A stretch of 64,000 nt of DNA from JAOUEA01 sp038249195 (GTDB lineage Bacteria > Actinomycetota > UBA4738 > HRBIN12), in assembly GCA_038249195.1 (NCBI GenBank), contig JBBRWM010000004.1, positions 245,879-309,878 on the forward strand, written 5' to 3'. A model generated the notes under the pieces. The model searched no databases, was not told where the DNA came from, and saw only the letters and a list, made by a program, of their open reading frames with translations. Each line of letters opens with the position of its first letter. The stretch's first letter is position 1. This document shows, piece after piece, positions 23,886 to 33,026 of the stretch. The position numbers and the translations under genes were made by a program.

Positions 23886-26552
23886 TCAGAGGTCGCGGAG
23901 CACGGCCGCGGCCGAGGTTCTCGCGCTCCGGAGCATCCCAGCGCCGGCAAGGAGGATCGCGAGGATAGTTGCCACCAGCAACGCACCGAGGTAGGCCCAC
24001 GGGACCGACAGATGCTCGGGCGGCGGGTCGAACACCCCGGTGAGGATCTTCACGATCACCTGGGCGAGCCACCAGCCTCCCAGGCCACCGAGGACGAGAC
24101 CGCCCAGCGCGACGAACGCGGCCTCGCTCCACACGAATCCGCCGAGTTGACGGCGTTTGGCGCCGAGCGCGGTGGTGATGGCGAAGGTCCGTCGGCGTTC
24201 GACGAGCCCGAGCGCGAGGACCAAGCCGGAGGCAGCGACCGCGAGCGCGAGAGCGAAGACCAGCTCCAACCTCGTCAGGCCCGCGAGGTCGATGTCGGTG
24301 AGGGCCGACAACGTGATGGTCTGCTGCGTCTCGATGTCGTTGACGGTGGCGCCCGAGGCGGGCCCGATGAGTCGCCGCACGCTCGCGGCCACGGCTGGGG
24401 GAGCGGCAACGGTGCGGATCAAGACCGTCTGGACCGCGCTGGACCCGGTGGCCTGAGCCACGTAGCGCGCGTTCGCGACGAGGAACGAATCGTGCGGCGC
24501 CGTGGGGAACTCCCGCGCGACGCCGACGTAGGTGAACGGCACCACGTGGTACGCGTGGTCGCTGGCGAACTGTAGACGCAGCCGGACCGTGTCGCCCGGT
24601 TGGAGCTGGAAGTCGTGCACCGTCTCCTCGGATACGAGCAGTCCGTTGGGCGTGGACGAGAGTGTTCCGAGGGTCTGGGCGGCGTTGCCACCGGCGAAGA
24701 ACGCGTTCGACATCGAGGTCGCCTGTCCGATGGTTGCCGCGTCGACACCGTAGAGGTCCTGCAGGTCGTTGCCCACGTAGGCGTAGCGATGCTGCATCGG
24801 CTCTGCGGCGGCGACGCCGGGGAGGCCCCGGACGGCATCCGCGGTGCCGCCGGGGAGCCCGGCGGCCGCCGCAGTCGTGACGGTGACATCCGCGCCGTTG
24901 GTCAGCCGTGCGTCGACGCGGGACTGCGACGCGTACGTGGTGTTGAAGATCGCCACCGAGATCGCAAAGGATGCGGTGAGGCCCATCAAGACCATGCCCC
25001 GCGACAGCGACCGCCGCTGGCGCGACATGGTGGCCGCCACAACGCCGGACAACCGGTGCGCGAGGGGGCGCGTGAGGGTCCCCATGACGCCGCGCCCGCG
25101 GCGCAGCGCGAGCGACCCGAGGCGCCACATGAGCAGCGCCGTGCCGATCCAGAACAGCAGAGGGGCCAGCAGCGTGAAGTAGCTCACCGAGATCGTCGGC
25201 ACGCCCTCGGGCGCCAGGACCACCTGGTAGCCGCTCCTCACGGCCTGCCAGTAGATCAGGGCGCCGATAGCGAGGCAGATCACGTCGACATAGAAGCGAG
25301 CCCAGACCGGCGGGCGCTGCCGCAGCTGTGACCCCACCGCCGACTGCGCTCCGCGCAACGTGAGCGTCTTGGTGTCGCGCCAGGCCGGAACCACGATCGT
25401 GACCGTGGAGATCACGAGCCCGAACGCGGCGGCCACGCCGCTCCACACCACGGCCTGAGTGGTGGTGGCACCGAAGCGAGAGGTTCCGAAGGCGACCCGA
25501 CCCACCAACGCGGCAGCCACGAGACCGACGGCCGCCCCGACGATGCCGGCGAAGGCCGCTTCGACGGCGGCCAGGCGCACGATCCGCCTCGGATCCGCCC
25601 CCCGCAGACGAAGCAGCGACTGTTCGCGCCTGCGCCGGTCCCTGCCCGAGGAGGCGATCACACCGGCCAGGAGTGCGGCGATGATCACGCCCGGGAGGCC
25701 GAGGAAGAGGAAGAGCATCTGGGCATAGATCGCGTCGGCGCGGGCGCCGTCGAGGCGCGCTGCCAGGTTGTTCCCCACGAGCCCGCCGCCCGCGAGGGAG
25801 GCCTCCAGGTTCTTGGCGCCGCCGATGACCTGGGAGAATGCCGCGCTGGGGTCGGCGGGCAGGTCGTGGGAGAGCTGCGTATAGATCTGGGTGGAGGTCG
25901 TGCCCGCAGCGGCGTTCGAGAAGGCTCGGTCCCATGTGGCAGCGGGAAGGATCACGACGTTGTCCGGCGGGGCGGCGGCGGCACTGCCCGGCGCGGCACC
26001 GATCGACTGGAACATCGGGTCCGCGGAAGGCAGGTCCACGATCCCGTCGATGCGCAGGGTGAGCGCGGACTGCCCCGGCCGGCCGATCGTCACGGCGTCG
26101 CCCACGCCCGCGCCGAGATTGGCAGCGGTCTGTTGGGCGAGCAGCACGCCGTCGTGCGCGCCCACGAGGAAGCGGATCTCCCCGGGGAACGTGGCGGCGA
26201 AGCCCGGGGGCAGCCCCAGCACCTTCCCTGCTCCGGTCGTGCGCACCGTTCCCGCCGTCCGCGACGAAAGGCCGGTGGTGTCCGCGTAGGAGACGGGAAG
26301 CGTCGCGCTCACGCCCGGGGCGGCGGCCGCGACCGCCGCCGCCTTCGCGGGATCGGCTCCCGGTCGGATCTGCACCTGCCAGTCGACCGGCACCGAGCCC
26401 ACGGCCTGAGCCGTCATGGAGGCCCGGCTCGCTGCGAAGAACGTGCCTAGGCTGGCCAACAGTAGGACGGCGACCGCGATCCCTACCGTCTCGCCCGCCA
26501 TCCGACCCGTTCGGCGCCGCAGCAGGCCCGCCAACCAGGTCAGGCCGAGCAC
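23886..26552 (-). CDS. ABC transporter permease, FtsX/MacB type with two FtsX domains
   Basis: An 888-residue membrane protein. An N-terminal membrane helix is followed by a large extracytoplasmic domain, three membrane segments around residues 280-400 (LPGVIIAALLAGVIASSG and the AAFAGIVGAAVGLVAAALVG region), a second central helix set, another extracytoplasmic domain and a final FtsX core (VFALALAVAASGLVLALGLVE, then LLVATILAILLAGAGML). This duplicated layout is that of LolE/MacB-like exporters that work from the outer face. GTG 26552 overlaps the ATPase gene's end by 13 bases. It closes a four-gene operon with a lipoprotein and two ATPases. Confidence 0.88.
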   Translation of the reverse strand: MLGLTWLAGLLRRRTGRMAGETVGIAVAVLLLASLGTFFAASRASMTAQAVGSVPVDWQVQIRPGADPAKAAAVAAAAPGVSATLPVSYADTTGLSSRTAGTVRTTGAGKVLGLPPGFAATFPGEIRFLVGAHDGVLLAQQTAANLGAGVGDAVTIGRPGQSALTLRIDGIVDLPSADPMFQSIGAAPGSAAAAPPDNVVILPAATWDRAFSNAAAGTTSTQIYTQLSHDLPADPSAAFSQVIGGAKNLEASLAGGGLVGNNLAARLDGARADAIYAQMLFLFLGLPGVIIAALLAGVIASSGRDRRRREQSLLRLRGADPRRIVRLAAVEAAFAGIVGAAVGLVAAALVGRVAFGTSRFGATTTQAVVWSGVAAAFGLVISTVTIVVPAWRDTKTLTLRGAQSAVGSQLRQRPPVWARFYVDVICLAIGALIYWQAVRSGYQVVLAPEGVPTISVSYFTLLAPLLFWIGTALLMWRLGSLALRRGRGVMGTLTRPLAHRLSGVVAATMSRQRRSLSRGMVLMGLTASFAISVAIFNTTYASQSRVDARLTNGADVTVTTAAAAGLPGGTADAVRGLPGVAAAEPMQHRYAYVGNDLQDLYGVDAATIGQATSMSNAFFAGGNAAQTLGTLSSTPNGLLVSEETVHDFQLQPGDTVRLRLQFASDHAYHVVPFTYVGVAREFPTAPHDSFLVANARYVAQATGSSAVQTVLIRTVAAPPAVAASVRRLIGPASGATVNDIETQQTITLSALTDIDLAGLTRLELVFALALAVAASGLVLALGLVERRRTFAITTALGAKRRQLGGFVWSEAAFVALGGLVLGGLGGWWLAQVIVKILTGVFDPPPEHLSVPWAYLGALLVATILAILLAGAGMLRSARTSAAAVLRDL

Positions 26553-27217
26553 GTGAGTGCCTCCGTGACGAGCCGCCCGTCGCGCATGGTCCACCGGGCG
26601 GGAAGCCGGTCTGCCACCGCGGCGTCATGGGTGGCGACGAGGAGCGTCGTGTCGTCGATGGCGCCGAGCGTGAGGATGGCCTCGACGAGCCTCGCCGCCG
26701 TTTCCTGATCTTGCTGGCCGGTCGGCTCGTCCGCCAAGACCAAGCGCGGTGAACCGGAGAACGCGCGAGCGATCGACGCGCGTTGCGCCTGTCCGCCGGA
26801 GAGCTCTTCGGGGAGATGCTCGGCCAGCGTCGCCACCTCGAAGATCTCCAGGAGATCGCGGGCCGTTGCGACCGCCTCGCCCTCCGACCCCCCGGCCAGG
26901 ATCACCGGGAGCGCCACGTTCTCGAGCACCGTGAGCGGCGGCAGGAGGCTGGGGTCCTGGAAGGCGATCGCGACCATCCCGGGCCGCAGGTCGTCTCGAG
27001 GCCCGAGAGCGGGCCAGCCGATCGAGCCTGAGGTCGGGCGGTCGAGTCCGGCCACGACCTGAAGCAGCGTGGACTTGCCGCTGCCCGAGGGTCCCACGAG
27101 CGCGATCCGATCGCCGGAGTTCACGCTGAACGTGACGTCGGTCACCGCCGCGACGCGGCCCTCGCCGTTGCCGAAGGATCGCCCGAGCCCGTCTGCGCGT
27201 ACCAGCGGCTCACGCAT
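26540..27217 (-). CDS. ABC transporter ATP-binding protein
   Basis: A 225-residue ATPase of the LolD/MacB class. Walker A is GPSGSGKST, the Q-loop is in FQDPSLLPPLTVLENV, the ABC signature is LSGGQAQR and Walker B/D-loop is VLADEPTG followed by the H-loop VATHDAA. ATG 27217 overlaps the stop of the preceding ATPase; a second ATG 15 bases upstream is also possible. It pairs with the FtsX-type permease encoded next. Confidence 0.92.
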   Translation of the reverse strand: MREPLVRADGLGRSFGNGEGRVAAVTDVTFSVNSGDRIALVGPSGSGKSTLLQVVAGLDRPTSGSIGWPALGPRDDLRPGMVAIAFQDPSLLPPLTVLENVALPVILAGGSEGEAVATARDLLEIFEVATLAEHLPEELSGGQAQRASIARAFSGSPRLVLADEPTGQQDQETAARLVEAILTLGAIDDTTLLVATHDAAVADRLPARWTMRDGRLVTEALTCSA

Positions 27218-27917
27218 CGACGAGCCTCCCATCGCGCAGATGCATCACGCGGTCCGCCTCGAGCGCGGCTCGGGTGCTGTGGGTCACCATCACCACGGCG
27301 CGGCCCTGGGCCGCCCGCTCCCGTAGCAGCTCCAGGAGCAACGCCTCGTTCGCCGCGTCCACCTCGCCGGTCGGCTCATCCGCAAGCAGCAGGGGTGGGT
27401 CGTTCGCGAGGGCCACCGCGAGGGCGACGCGCGAGGTTTCCCCCCCCGAAAGGGTCGTCGGGCGTGCGTGCTTGCGTCCCACCAGCCCCACGTCCTCGAG
27501 GAGCTCGTCGGGGGTCCGGGCCGCAGGTCGCCCCGCCAGCGCCTGAGCGACGGCGATGTTCTTGCTCACGCTCAGATGGTCGAGCAGGTTGCCAGACTGC
27601 ATCAGTACGCCGACCGATCGGGCTCGAAGCTCCGCGCGCTCGGACTCGGGCCGACGCGTGATCCTCATCCCGGCCACAGAGACGTAACCCCCGTCGGGTT
27701 CGTCCGAACCCGAAAGGCAGGCCAGCAAGGTGGACTTGCCGCTCCCGGACGGCCCCACCACCGCCACGACCTCGCCCGCCTCCACACCGAGGCTGACGCC
27801 GCGCAACGCGAACGTCTCCTCTTCACCTGCGTGATAGAAGCGATAGAGCTCGTGCGCCTCGAGGATGCGCGCGGGGGTGGGCATGTCCGCGAGAGCTGCG
27901 GCGCTCGTCTGCATCAT
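27210..27917 (-). CDS. ABC transporter ATP-binding protein (second)
   Basis: A 235-residue MacB/LolD-type ATPase with Walker A GPSGSGKST, signature LSGGETSR and Walker B LLLADEPTG. Two different ATPases feeding one permease gene suggest a heterodimeric motor on the fused permease. ATG 27917 overlaps the lipoprotein stop as ATGA. The gene overlaps the next ATPase start, so the four genes form one translation-coupled unit. Confidence 0.92.
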   Translation of the reverse strand: MMQTSAAALADMPTPARILEAHELYRFYHAGEEETFALRGVSLGVEAGEVVAVVGPSGSGKSTLLACLSGSDEPDGGYVSVAGMRITRRPESERAELRARSVGVLMQSGNLLDHLSVSKNIAVAQALAGRPAARTPDELLEDVGLVGRKHARPTTLSGGETSRVALAVALANDPPLLLADEPTGEVDAANEALLLELLRERAAQGRAVVMVTHSTRAALEADRVMHLRDGRLVDA

Positions 27918-28585
27918 GCCCACTTCAGGCTCTGGGTCACGATGCGCCAGGGGTCCACGTTGTCGGCGCCCACGGGCGACAGCAGCGTCAGGCTCACCTG
28001 GCGGCCGTTGTGGAAGAGCTCGTAGCGCAGCACGTCCAGCCGGTACTGCTTGCCGGTCACGGGGTTGGGTTCGCTGTTGGCCTGATAGTGGATCAGCACG
28101 GCGGGTCCGGCCGGCAGAGAGGTCGCCGTGACGCCCACGAGCTTGAACGCGCGGGTGTTCGCCGCCAGCGCCGGCACCCCCGTCGACTTGACGGTCGCCA
28201 GCGTGGGCGCCTTTGCGGCGTTGCTCCAGCCGAGCTCGACGGTGTTCAGCTTGTCGGTGAACGTGACGCCCGACGGCGTCGTCGCGCGGCCCCAGCCCTC
28301 GGGCGTGGAGACGCTGACACCGCCGGCCTTCGCCGTGTAGGGGACGTAGGCGATGTTGTCCGGGATATCCCCCGGCGGGCTCGACTCCGTGGGGACGGCG
28401 GGTTCGGCGGACACGGCCTGGCCGCCGGGCGCGCTCGCGGACGCAGACCCGCCCGTGGGCGCGGCCGACGTGCCGCGTTGGGAGGCCGGTGTCACGGAAC
28501 CCGTGCCCGTCCCCGAGCCGCCACCGCAGGCAGCGAGCACGACCGTGGCAACGAGGATCGGGAGGGCCATGGTGATCCGCTTCAT
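27914..28585 (-). CDS. Secreted lipoprotein of the ABC operon
   Basis: A 223-residue protein with a signal peptide ending in the lipobox VLAAC. A Gly/Ser/Thr-rich linker of about 60 residues follows, then a folded domain beginning at IAYVPYTAKAGGVSVSTPEGWG. No named family was recognised, but VGVTATSLPAGPAVLIHYQAN resembles small actinobacterial substrate-binding or sensor lipoproteins. ATG 28585 has GAAGGAG 7 bases upstream; a longer start adds 8 residues without benefit. It is the first gene of the export operon and diverges from the response-regulator gene. It may present a substrate to the permease or be the sensed signal. Confidence 0.82.
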   Translation of the reverse strand: MKRITMALPILVATVVLAACGGGSGTGTGSVTPASQRGTSAAPTGGSASASAPGGQAVSAEPAVPTESSPPGDIPDNIAYVPYTAKAGGVSVSTPEGWGRATTPSGVTFTDKLNTVELGWSNAAKAPTLATVKSTGVPALAANTRAFKLVGVTATSLPAGPAVLIHYQANSEPNPVTGKQYRLDVLRYELFHNGRQVSLTLLSPVGADNVDPWRIVTQSLKWA

Positions 28586-28630
28586 CTCTGCTCCTTCGGT
28601 GTTCGACACCCCCTTCTACGGCGCCGCGGA

Positions 28631-28683
28631 TGAGACCCCCGTGAGAAACGCGGGTTCGTCGGGAAACTCTCACCCGACTCTCA
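28631..28683. promoter_or_regulatory. Divergent pair of 11-bp-period direct repeats (response-regulator site)
   Basis: TGAGA at 28631 and 28642 (minus-strand reading TCTCA-N6-TCTCA) and TCTCA at 28668 and 28679 form two direct repeats of 11-bp period facing away from each other. Eleven bases beyond the rightward pair is GACACT (28695-28700). Twelve bases beyond the leftward pair, on the minus strand, is TAGAAG (28618-28613). The layout fits OmpR-family operators replacing the -35 of both divergent promoters. Confidence 0.6.
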
Positions 28684-28717
28684 TGGGGGCGTGCGACACT
28701 CGCGGTCGGAGGTCGCG

Positions 28718-29389
28718 ATGCGGGTGTTGCTGGTCGAGGACGAGTTGAAGATGGCCCGCGCGCTCAGGCGAGGTCTCGAGCAGGAGGGCTACGCGGTCGA
28801 TGCGGCGCTCGACGGAGAGTCGGCACTGGTCCGAGCGCGATTCGAGGAATACGACGCCATCGTTCTCGACGTGATGCTCCCCGGGCGCGACGGGTTCTCC
28901 GTGTGTCGCGAGCTGCGCAACGACGGTCGGTGGGCGCCCGTGTTGATGCTCACGGCGCGCGACGGAGTGGAAGATCGCATCCGTGGCCTCGATGCCGGCG
29001 CCGACGACTACCTCGTCAAGCCGTTCTCGTTCGGTGAATTGCTCGCGAGGCTCCGCGCCCTCATGCGGCGGGGGGCCTCCGAGAGGCCTACGATCCTGGA
29101 GGTCGACGGCGTGATCCTCGACCCCGCCACGCATGCGGTCGCGCGGGACGGCACCGTCGTCGACCTCTCCTCCCGGGAGTTCGCCCTGCTCGAGTTCTTG
29201 ATGCGCCACGCCGGCGAAGTCGTGAGCCGTCCGCGGATCCTGGAGCACGTGTGGGACGTGAACTACGACGGCTTCTCGAACGTGGTCGACGTGTACGTGG
29301 GCTATCTGCGCCGCAAGCTCGAGCAGCCGTTCGACCGGCCGCTCATTCGCACCGTGCGCGGCGTGGGCTACGGGCTCGGGCTCCCGTGA
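28718..29389 (+). CDS. OmpR-family response regulator (pair 1)
   Basis: A 223-residue regulator. The receiver domain starts MRVLLVEDELKMARAL. The phosphoacceptor Asp is in AIVLDVMLPG, with the conserved Thr (LMLTARD) and Lys (YLVKPFSFGEL). The C-terminal winged helix ends VVDVYVGYLRRKLEQPF then TVRGVGYGLG. ATG 28718 has GGAGG 6 bases upstream; a longer start has no support. Its stop overlaps the kinase GTG, so receiver and kinase are coupled. Its operator is probably the TCTCA direct repeat just upstream. Confidence 0.95.
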   Translation: MRVLLVEDELKMARALRRGLEQEGYAVDAALDGESALVRARFEEYDAIVLDVMLPGRDGFSVCRELRNDGRWAPVLMLTARDGVEDRIRGLDAGADDYLVKPFSFGELLARLRALMRRGASERPTILEVDGVILDPATHAVARDGTVVDLSSREFALLEFLMRHAGEVVSRPRILEHVWDVNYDGFSNVVDVYVGYLRRKLEQPFDRPLIRTVRGVGYGLGLP

Positions 29390-30789
29390 GGCTGAGGATC
29401 CGCACGCGCCTCACTCTGTGGTACGCGGCGTTGTTCTTCCTCGTCGTCTTGGGTCTCGGGGTCTTCCTCGTCGTGCGGCTCCAGGCCGGATTGGTGCGCG
29501 GGGTGGACGAGGGTCTGGCGACACGCGCGGCGCAGATCGCGTTCGGCCTGAACCGGGGGTGCGAGGGAGAGTTCCAGGATGTGAGCGCGGCCTCGCTCGT
29601 CGGCTTGCCTCAGGGCGAGTCGGGAGCGCAGCTGCTGCGCCCCGACGGCACCGTGCTCGAGTCCACCGGCGACGCCGTTTCTCGCGGGCCCCTGCTCGGA
29701 CCCGCCCAGCTCGCCGGGGTGATGGCGGGCGACACCCTGCGCGCATCGGTAGCGCCGGGGAGCGATCAGGAGCGGTTCCGTGTCCTGGCCGCGCGACTGC
29801 CGGCGGGATCGTGCGACGCCGCCGTCGTGGTCGCCACGTCCTTGGATGAGGTCGCCCGCTCGCAACGAGAGCTGGTCGTGCTGCTCGTGATCGCCGGCCC
29901 CGCGGTCATCGCGCTGGCGGCGGGGGGCGGATGGTGGCTCGCGAGGCGAGCGCTTGCCCCGGTGGATCGCATGACGCGCGAGGCGGACAAGATCGGCATC
30001 GAGCGGCTCGACGACCGGATCGAGGTCCCGGCGTCTACGGACGAACTCCAACACCTCGCCGTCACCCTCAACGCCATGCTCGATCGGCTCGAACGCGGCG
30101 TGGAGGACAAGCGCCGGTTCGCGGCGGACGCGTCACATGAGCTGCGGACGCCCCTCGCGGTGATGCGCGCCGAGCTCGAGGTCAGCCTGCGTTCGGCGGA
30201 GCTCCCGCCCAACGCTCGCGAGACGCTCGAGAGCGCCCAAGAGGAGGTCGAACGCATGCGGAACATCGTGGAGAACCTGCTCACGCTCGCCCGTGCCGAC
30301 GATGGCGCCCTCGAACTCCTGCGCACCGAGATCGACCTGCGCGACGTCGCGCGTGAAGAGGTGACGGGGGGCACCTCGCTCGTACGGCTCCGCAACGTGC
30401 GGATCCACGCCGAGGGGCCCTCCGCCCCCGTCTACGCCGATCGGGCTCGCATCGCCCAAGTGCTCACGAACCTCATGAGCAACGCCGTCCGCCATGCGCC
30501 CGACGGCGGCATGGTGACCATCGCGACGTGGGTGCGTGAGGAGGGGGCGGGATGCACCGTCCTGGACGACGGCCCGGGCGTCGATCCAGAGGCGGCGGGG
30601 CGGATCTTCGACCGATTCGTCCGTGTGGATCCCGCGCGGGCGAGCCACGACGGGAGCGGGCTCGGGCTGTCGATATGCCGCGAGATCGTGACCGCCCACG
30701 GGGGGCGGATCTGGGTCGACGCCCGGGCGGGGCAGGGCGGATCGTTCTCGTTCTGGCTGCCTGGCAAGGGTGATCCTCCGACCGCCTGA
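29386..30789 (+). CDS. Sensor histidine kinase (pair 1)
   Basis: A 467-residue membrane kinase. Two membrane helices (LTLWYAALFFLVVLGLGVFL and LVVLLVIAGPAVIALAAGGG) enclose an extracytoplasmic domain of about 140 residues. A HAMP segment, the H-box ASHELRTPLAV with the phospho-His, an N-box (LMSNAVRHAPDGG), DDGPGVD and GSGLGLSICREIV follow. GTG 29386 overlaps the regulator stop as GTGA. The sensor domain contains two Cys in a short spacing (RGCEGEF and GSCDAAV), which could form a disulfide. Confidence 0.95.
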   Translation: MRLRIRTRLTLWYAALFFLVVLGLGVFLVVRLQAGLVRGVDEGLATRAAQIAFGLNRGCEGEFQDVSAASLVGLPQGESGAQLLRPDGTVLESTGDAVSRGPLLGPAQLAGVMAGDTLRASVAPGSDQERFRVLAARLPAGSCDAAVVVATSLDEVARSQRELVVLLVIAGPAVIALAAGGGWWLARRALAPVDRMTREADKIGIERLDDRIEVPASTDELQHLAVTLNAMLDRLERGVEDKRRFAADASHELRTPLAVMRAELEVSLRSAELPPNARETLESAQEEVERMRNIVENLLTLARADDGALELLRTEIDLRDVAREEVTGGTSLVRLRNVRIHAEGPSAPVYADRARIAQVLTNLMSNAVRHAPDGGMVTIATWVREEGAGCTVLDDGPGVDPEAAGRIFDRFVRVDPARASHDGSGLGLSICREIVTAHGGRIWVDARAGQGGSFSFWLPGKGDPPTA

Positions 30790-30829
30790 GACCGCCGTCG
30801 CCTCGAGGGCCCGCGTCTTCGGTCTGGCT

Positions 30830-30845
30830 CCTCAGCGTCCTCTCA
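30830..30845 (+). promoter_or_regulatory. Direct-repeat site upstream of the second regulator
   Basis: CCTCA (30830-30834) and TCTCA (30841-30845) have the same 11-bp period as the divergent site at 28668. TATCGT (30858-30863) lies 12 bases beyond, which fits an activator-dependent promoter for the second two-component pair. Confidence 0.5.
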
Positions 30846-30874
30846 TCTGGCCCCTCCTATCGTCGCGCGAGGAG

Positions 30875-31555
30875 GTGAGGCTCGCGCGCGTGCTCGTCGT
30901 CGAAGACTCGCAGAAGATGTCCAACCTGCTTCGGCGAGGGCTGGAGGAAGAGGGATACGCGGTCGACGTCGCCGCCTCCGGCGAGGATGCCATCTGGATG
31001 GCCGAGGAGTATCCCGTCGACGCGATCCTGCTCGACGTGATGCTGCCCGACCTCGACGGGTTCGAGGTCTGCCGCCAGATCCGCTCGGCGGGGAATTGGG
31101 CCCCGGTCCTCATGCTCACCGCGCGCGATGCAGTGCCCGATCGGGTGGGCGGGCTGGACGCGGGCGCCGACGACTACCTCACGAAGCCGTTCGCGTTCAC
31201 CGAGCTGACGGCCAGGATCCGGGCCCTCCTGCGACGGGGGCCATCCGAGCGGCCGACCGTGCTCCGCGTCGACGACCTGTCGTTGGACCCGGCCACGCGG
31301 ATCGTGACGCGCGCCGGACAGACCGTAGATCTCACGGCGCGCGAGCTCGCCCTCCTCGAGTACTTCATGCGGCACCCCGGAGAGGTGCTATCCCGGATGC
31401 AACTGATCGAGCACGTCTGGGATTTCGCCTACGAGGGCGGATCCAACATCGTGGACGTGTATGTGAAGTACCTCAGGGAGAAAGTCGATCGTCCGTTCGG
31501 CCTCAGCTCCCTCGAAACCGTGCGCGGCGCCGGCTACCGCCTCAGGGTGGGCTGA
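30875..31555 (+). CDS. OmpR-family response regulator (pair 2)
   Basis: A 226-residue regulator close to the one of pair 1. RVLVVEDSQKMSNLLRRGL begins the receiver. The phospho-Asp is in AILLDVMLPD, the Thr in LMLTARD and the Lys in YLTKPFAF. The winged helix ends YVKYLREKVDRPF and TVRGAGYRLR. GTG 30875 follows GAGGAG with little spacing, whereas GTG 30890 has GGAGGTGAGG at 10 bases and starts directly at LVVED; either could be used. Pairs 1 and 2 look like a tandem duplication with the same operator motif. Confidence 0.93.
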   Translation: MRLARVLVVEDSQKMSNLLRRGLEEEGYAVDVAASGEDAIWMAEEYPVDAILLDVMLPDLDGFEVCRQIRSAGNWAPVLMLTARDAVPDRVGGLDAGADDYLTKPFAFTELTARIRALLRRGPSERPTVLRVDDLSLDPATRIVTRAGQTVDLTARELALLEYFMRHPGEVLSRMQLIEHVWDFAYEGGSNIVDVYVKYLREKVDRPFGLSSLETVRGAGYRLRVG

Positions 31556-31558
31556 GCC

Positions 31559-32980
31559 GTGCATCTCCCACTCCGCTTGAGGCTGACCCTCGTCTTCGCG
31601 CTGTGCATGGCCGTTCTGCTGAGCGGCGTCGGTTCCATCCTCTACGTGCGTCTCGCCGAGGAGCTCCAGCGGTCGACCGACTCCGCCCTGCGTGCCCATG
31701 CCGCCCTCGTCACTGCGGGTCTGGACGGGAGCGGGGCGAACTTCGGCGACCAGGGACGGACCGCCGCGGTCGGGTCCTTCGCGCAGTTGTTGCGTACCGA
31801 CGGGACGATCCTGGAGTCCAGCGAGGTCGTATCGCACGGGCCGCTCGTGACCCCCGATGACCTCTCCGTGATCGCAGGTCCCACGTTCGCGCAGCGTGAG
31901 CTCTCGGGATCGACCGTCCGGCTGCTGCTGGAACCGCTCGCAGGCGCTGGGGCGGCGCGGTTCCTCGTGGTCGGCACGTCGATGCAGAGCCAACGGGAGA
32001 TCCTCGCGCGGTTCCTCGTGATGTTGGCGCTGGGAGGCCCGGCCGCACTTGCCTTGGCGTCCGCCGTCGGTTGGTGGGTCGCGGGCGCGGCGCTGCGTCC
32101 CGTCGAGCGGGTTCGGCTCGAGGCCGCGGCGATCTCGGAGACGGATCTGGATCGCCGGCTTCCGGTGCCGGCCACGGGCGACGAGCTGGCTCGCCTGGTC
32201 GTGACGCTCAACACCATGATCGATCGCCTGCAGGCCGCGTTCGAACGCCAGCGCCGGTTCGTCGACGACGCCAGCCACGAGCTGCGGTCGCCGCTCGCCT
32301 TGCTGAAGATCGAGCTGGACCTCGCCCTGGTCCGAGCGCGGACGCCCGGGCAACTGGAGGACGCGCTGATCAGCGCGTCCGAAGAGGCAGACCGCCTGGC
32401 CGCGCTTGCTGAGGACCTCCTCGTGTACTCGCGTTCGGATGGAGGGCGTGTGCTCGTGCACCGCACCGACGTCCGGATCGATGAACTCCTGCGATCCGCT
32501 CGCGACGCCATGGCTCAGCGCGCCGCGACGGCTCAGGTGCGGATCGAGCTGACGTGCCCCGATCACCTCACGTGTCGGATCGATGAGCGGCGCGCCCGGC
32601 AGGTCGTGGACAACCTGATGGCGAACGCGATCCAACACTCGCCGGCTGGAGGGAGCGTGGGTGTCTCCGCGGAGGCCGTCGCCGGAGCGCTCCGGCTGGC
32701 GGTGTCCGATTCGGGCAGCGGGTTCCGCCCGGAGTTCGTCGACCGAGCTTTTGAACCGTTCGCACGCGACGCGGCGGAGCGCGCGCGCGCCGGGGGCGGC
32801 GTCGGCCTGGGTCTCGCGATCGTGCGGGCGATCGCCCTTGCCCACGGCGGCTCGGCGACGGCGTCGAACCTGAGCGGAGGCGGCGCCCAGATCACGGTCG
32901 TTTTCCCCAGCAGCTCGAATGAGCCTGCCGCCCAACCCGTATCACGACCGAAGTCTCATGTCCGACTCACCGTCCTCTAA
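31559..32980 (+). CDS. Sensor histidine kinase (pair 2)
   Basis: A 473-residue kinase with helices near residues 8-30 (LVFALCMAVLLSGVGSIL) and 155-175 (FLVMLALGGPAALALASAVG), a sensor domain of about 125 residues, HAMP, the H-box ASHELRSPLAL, N-box VDNLMANAIQHSPAGG and GVGLGLAIVRAIA. Unlike pair 1 its sensor domain has no Cys. It starts 3 bases after the regulator stop. The G1 box (SDSGSGF) is slightly divergent from DNGPG. A direct repeat of the regulon motif lies in its 3' end. Confidence 0.93.
   Translation: MHLPLRLRLTLVFALCMAVLLSGVGSILYVRLAEELQRSTDSALRAHAALVTAGLDGSGANFGDQGRTAAVGSFAQLLRTDGTILESSEVVSHGPLVTPDDLSVIAGPTFAQRELSGSTVRLLLEPLAGAGAARFLVVGTSMQSQREILARFLVMLALGGPAALALASAVGWWVAGAALRPVERVRLEAAAISETDLDRRLPVPATGDELARLVVTLNTMIDRLQAAFERQRRFVDDASHELRSPLALLKIELDLALVRARTPGQLEDALISASEEADRLAALAEDLLVYSRSDGGRVLVHRTDVRIDELLRSARDAMAQRAATAQVRIELTCPDHLTCRIDERRARQVVDNLMANAIQHSPAGGSVGVSAEAVAGALRLAVSDSGSGFRPEFVDRAFEPFARDAAERARAGGGVGLGLAIVRAIALAHGGSATASNLSGGGAQITVVFPSSSNEPAAQPVSRPKSHVRLTVL
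32954..32969 (+). promoter_or_regulatory. Direct-repeat site upstream of the acidic secreted protein
   Basis: TCTCA (32954-32958) and ACTCA (32965-32969) repeat the 11-bp-period motif seen at 28668 and 30830, inside the 3' end of the kinase gene and 58 bases before the next start. No clear -10 is at the 11-12 base distance; TAACAG (32978-32983) is the nearest TA-containing hexamer. Confidence 0.4.
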
Positions 32981-33026
32981 CAGGCCTTGACGCACGCTGA
33001 ACCCGGATCGACCGAAGGAGGTGAAC

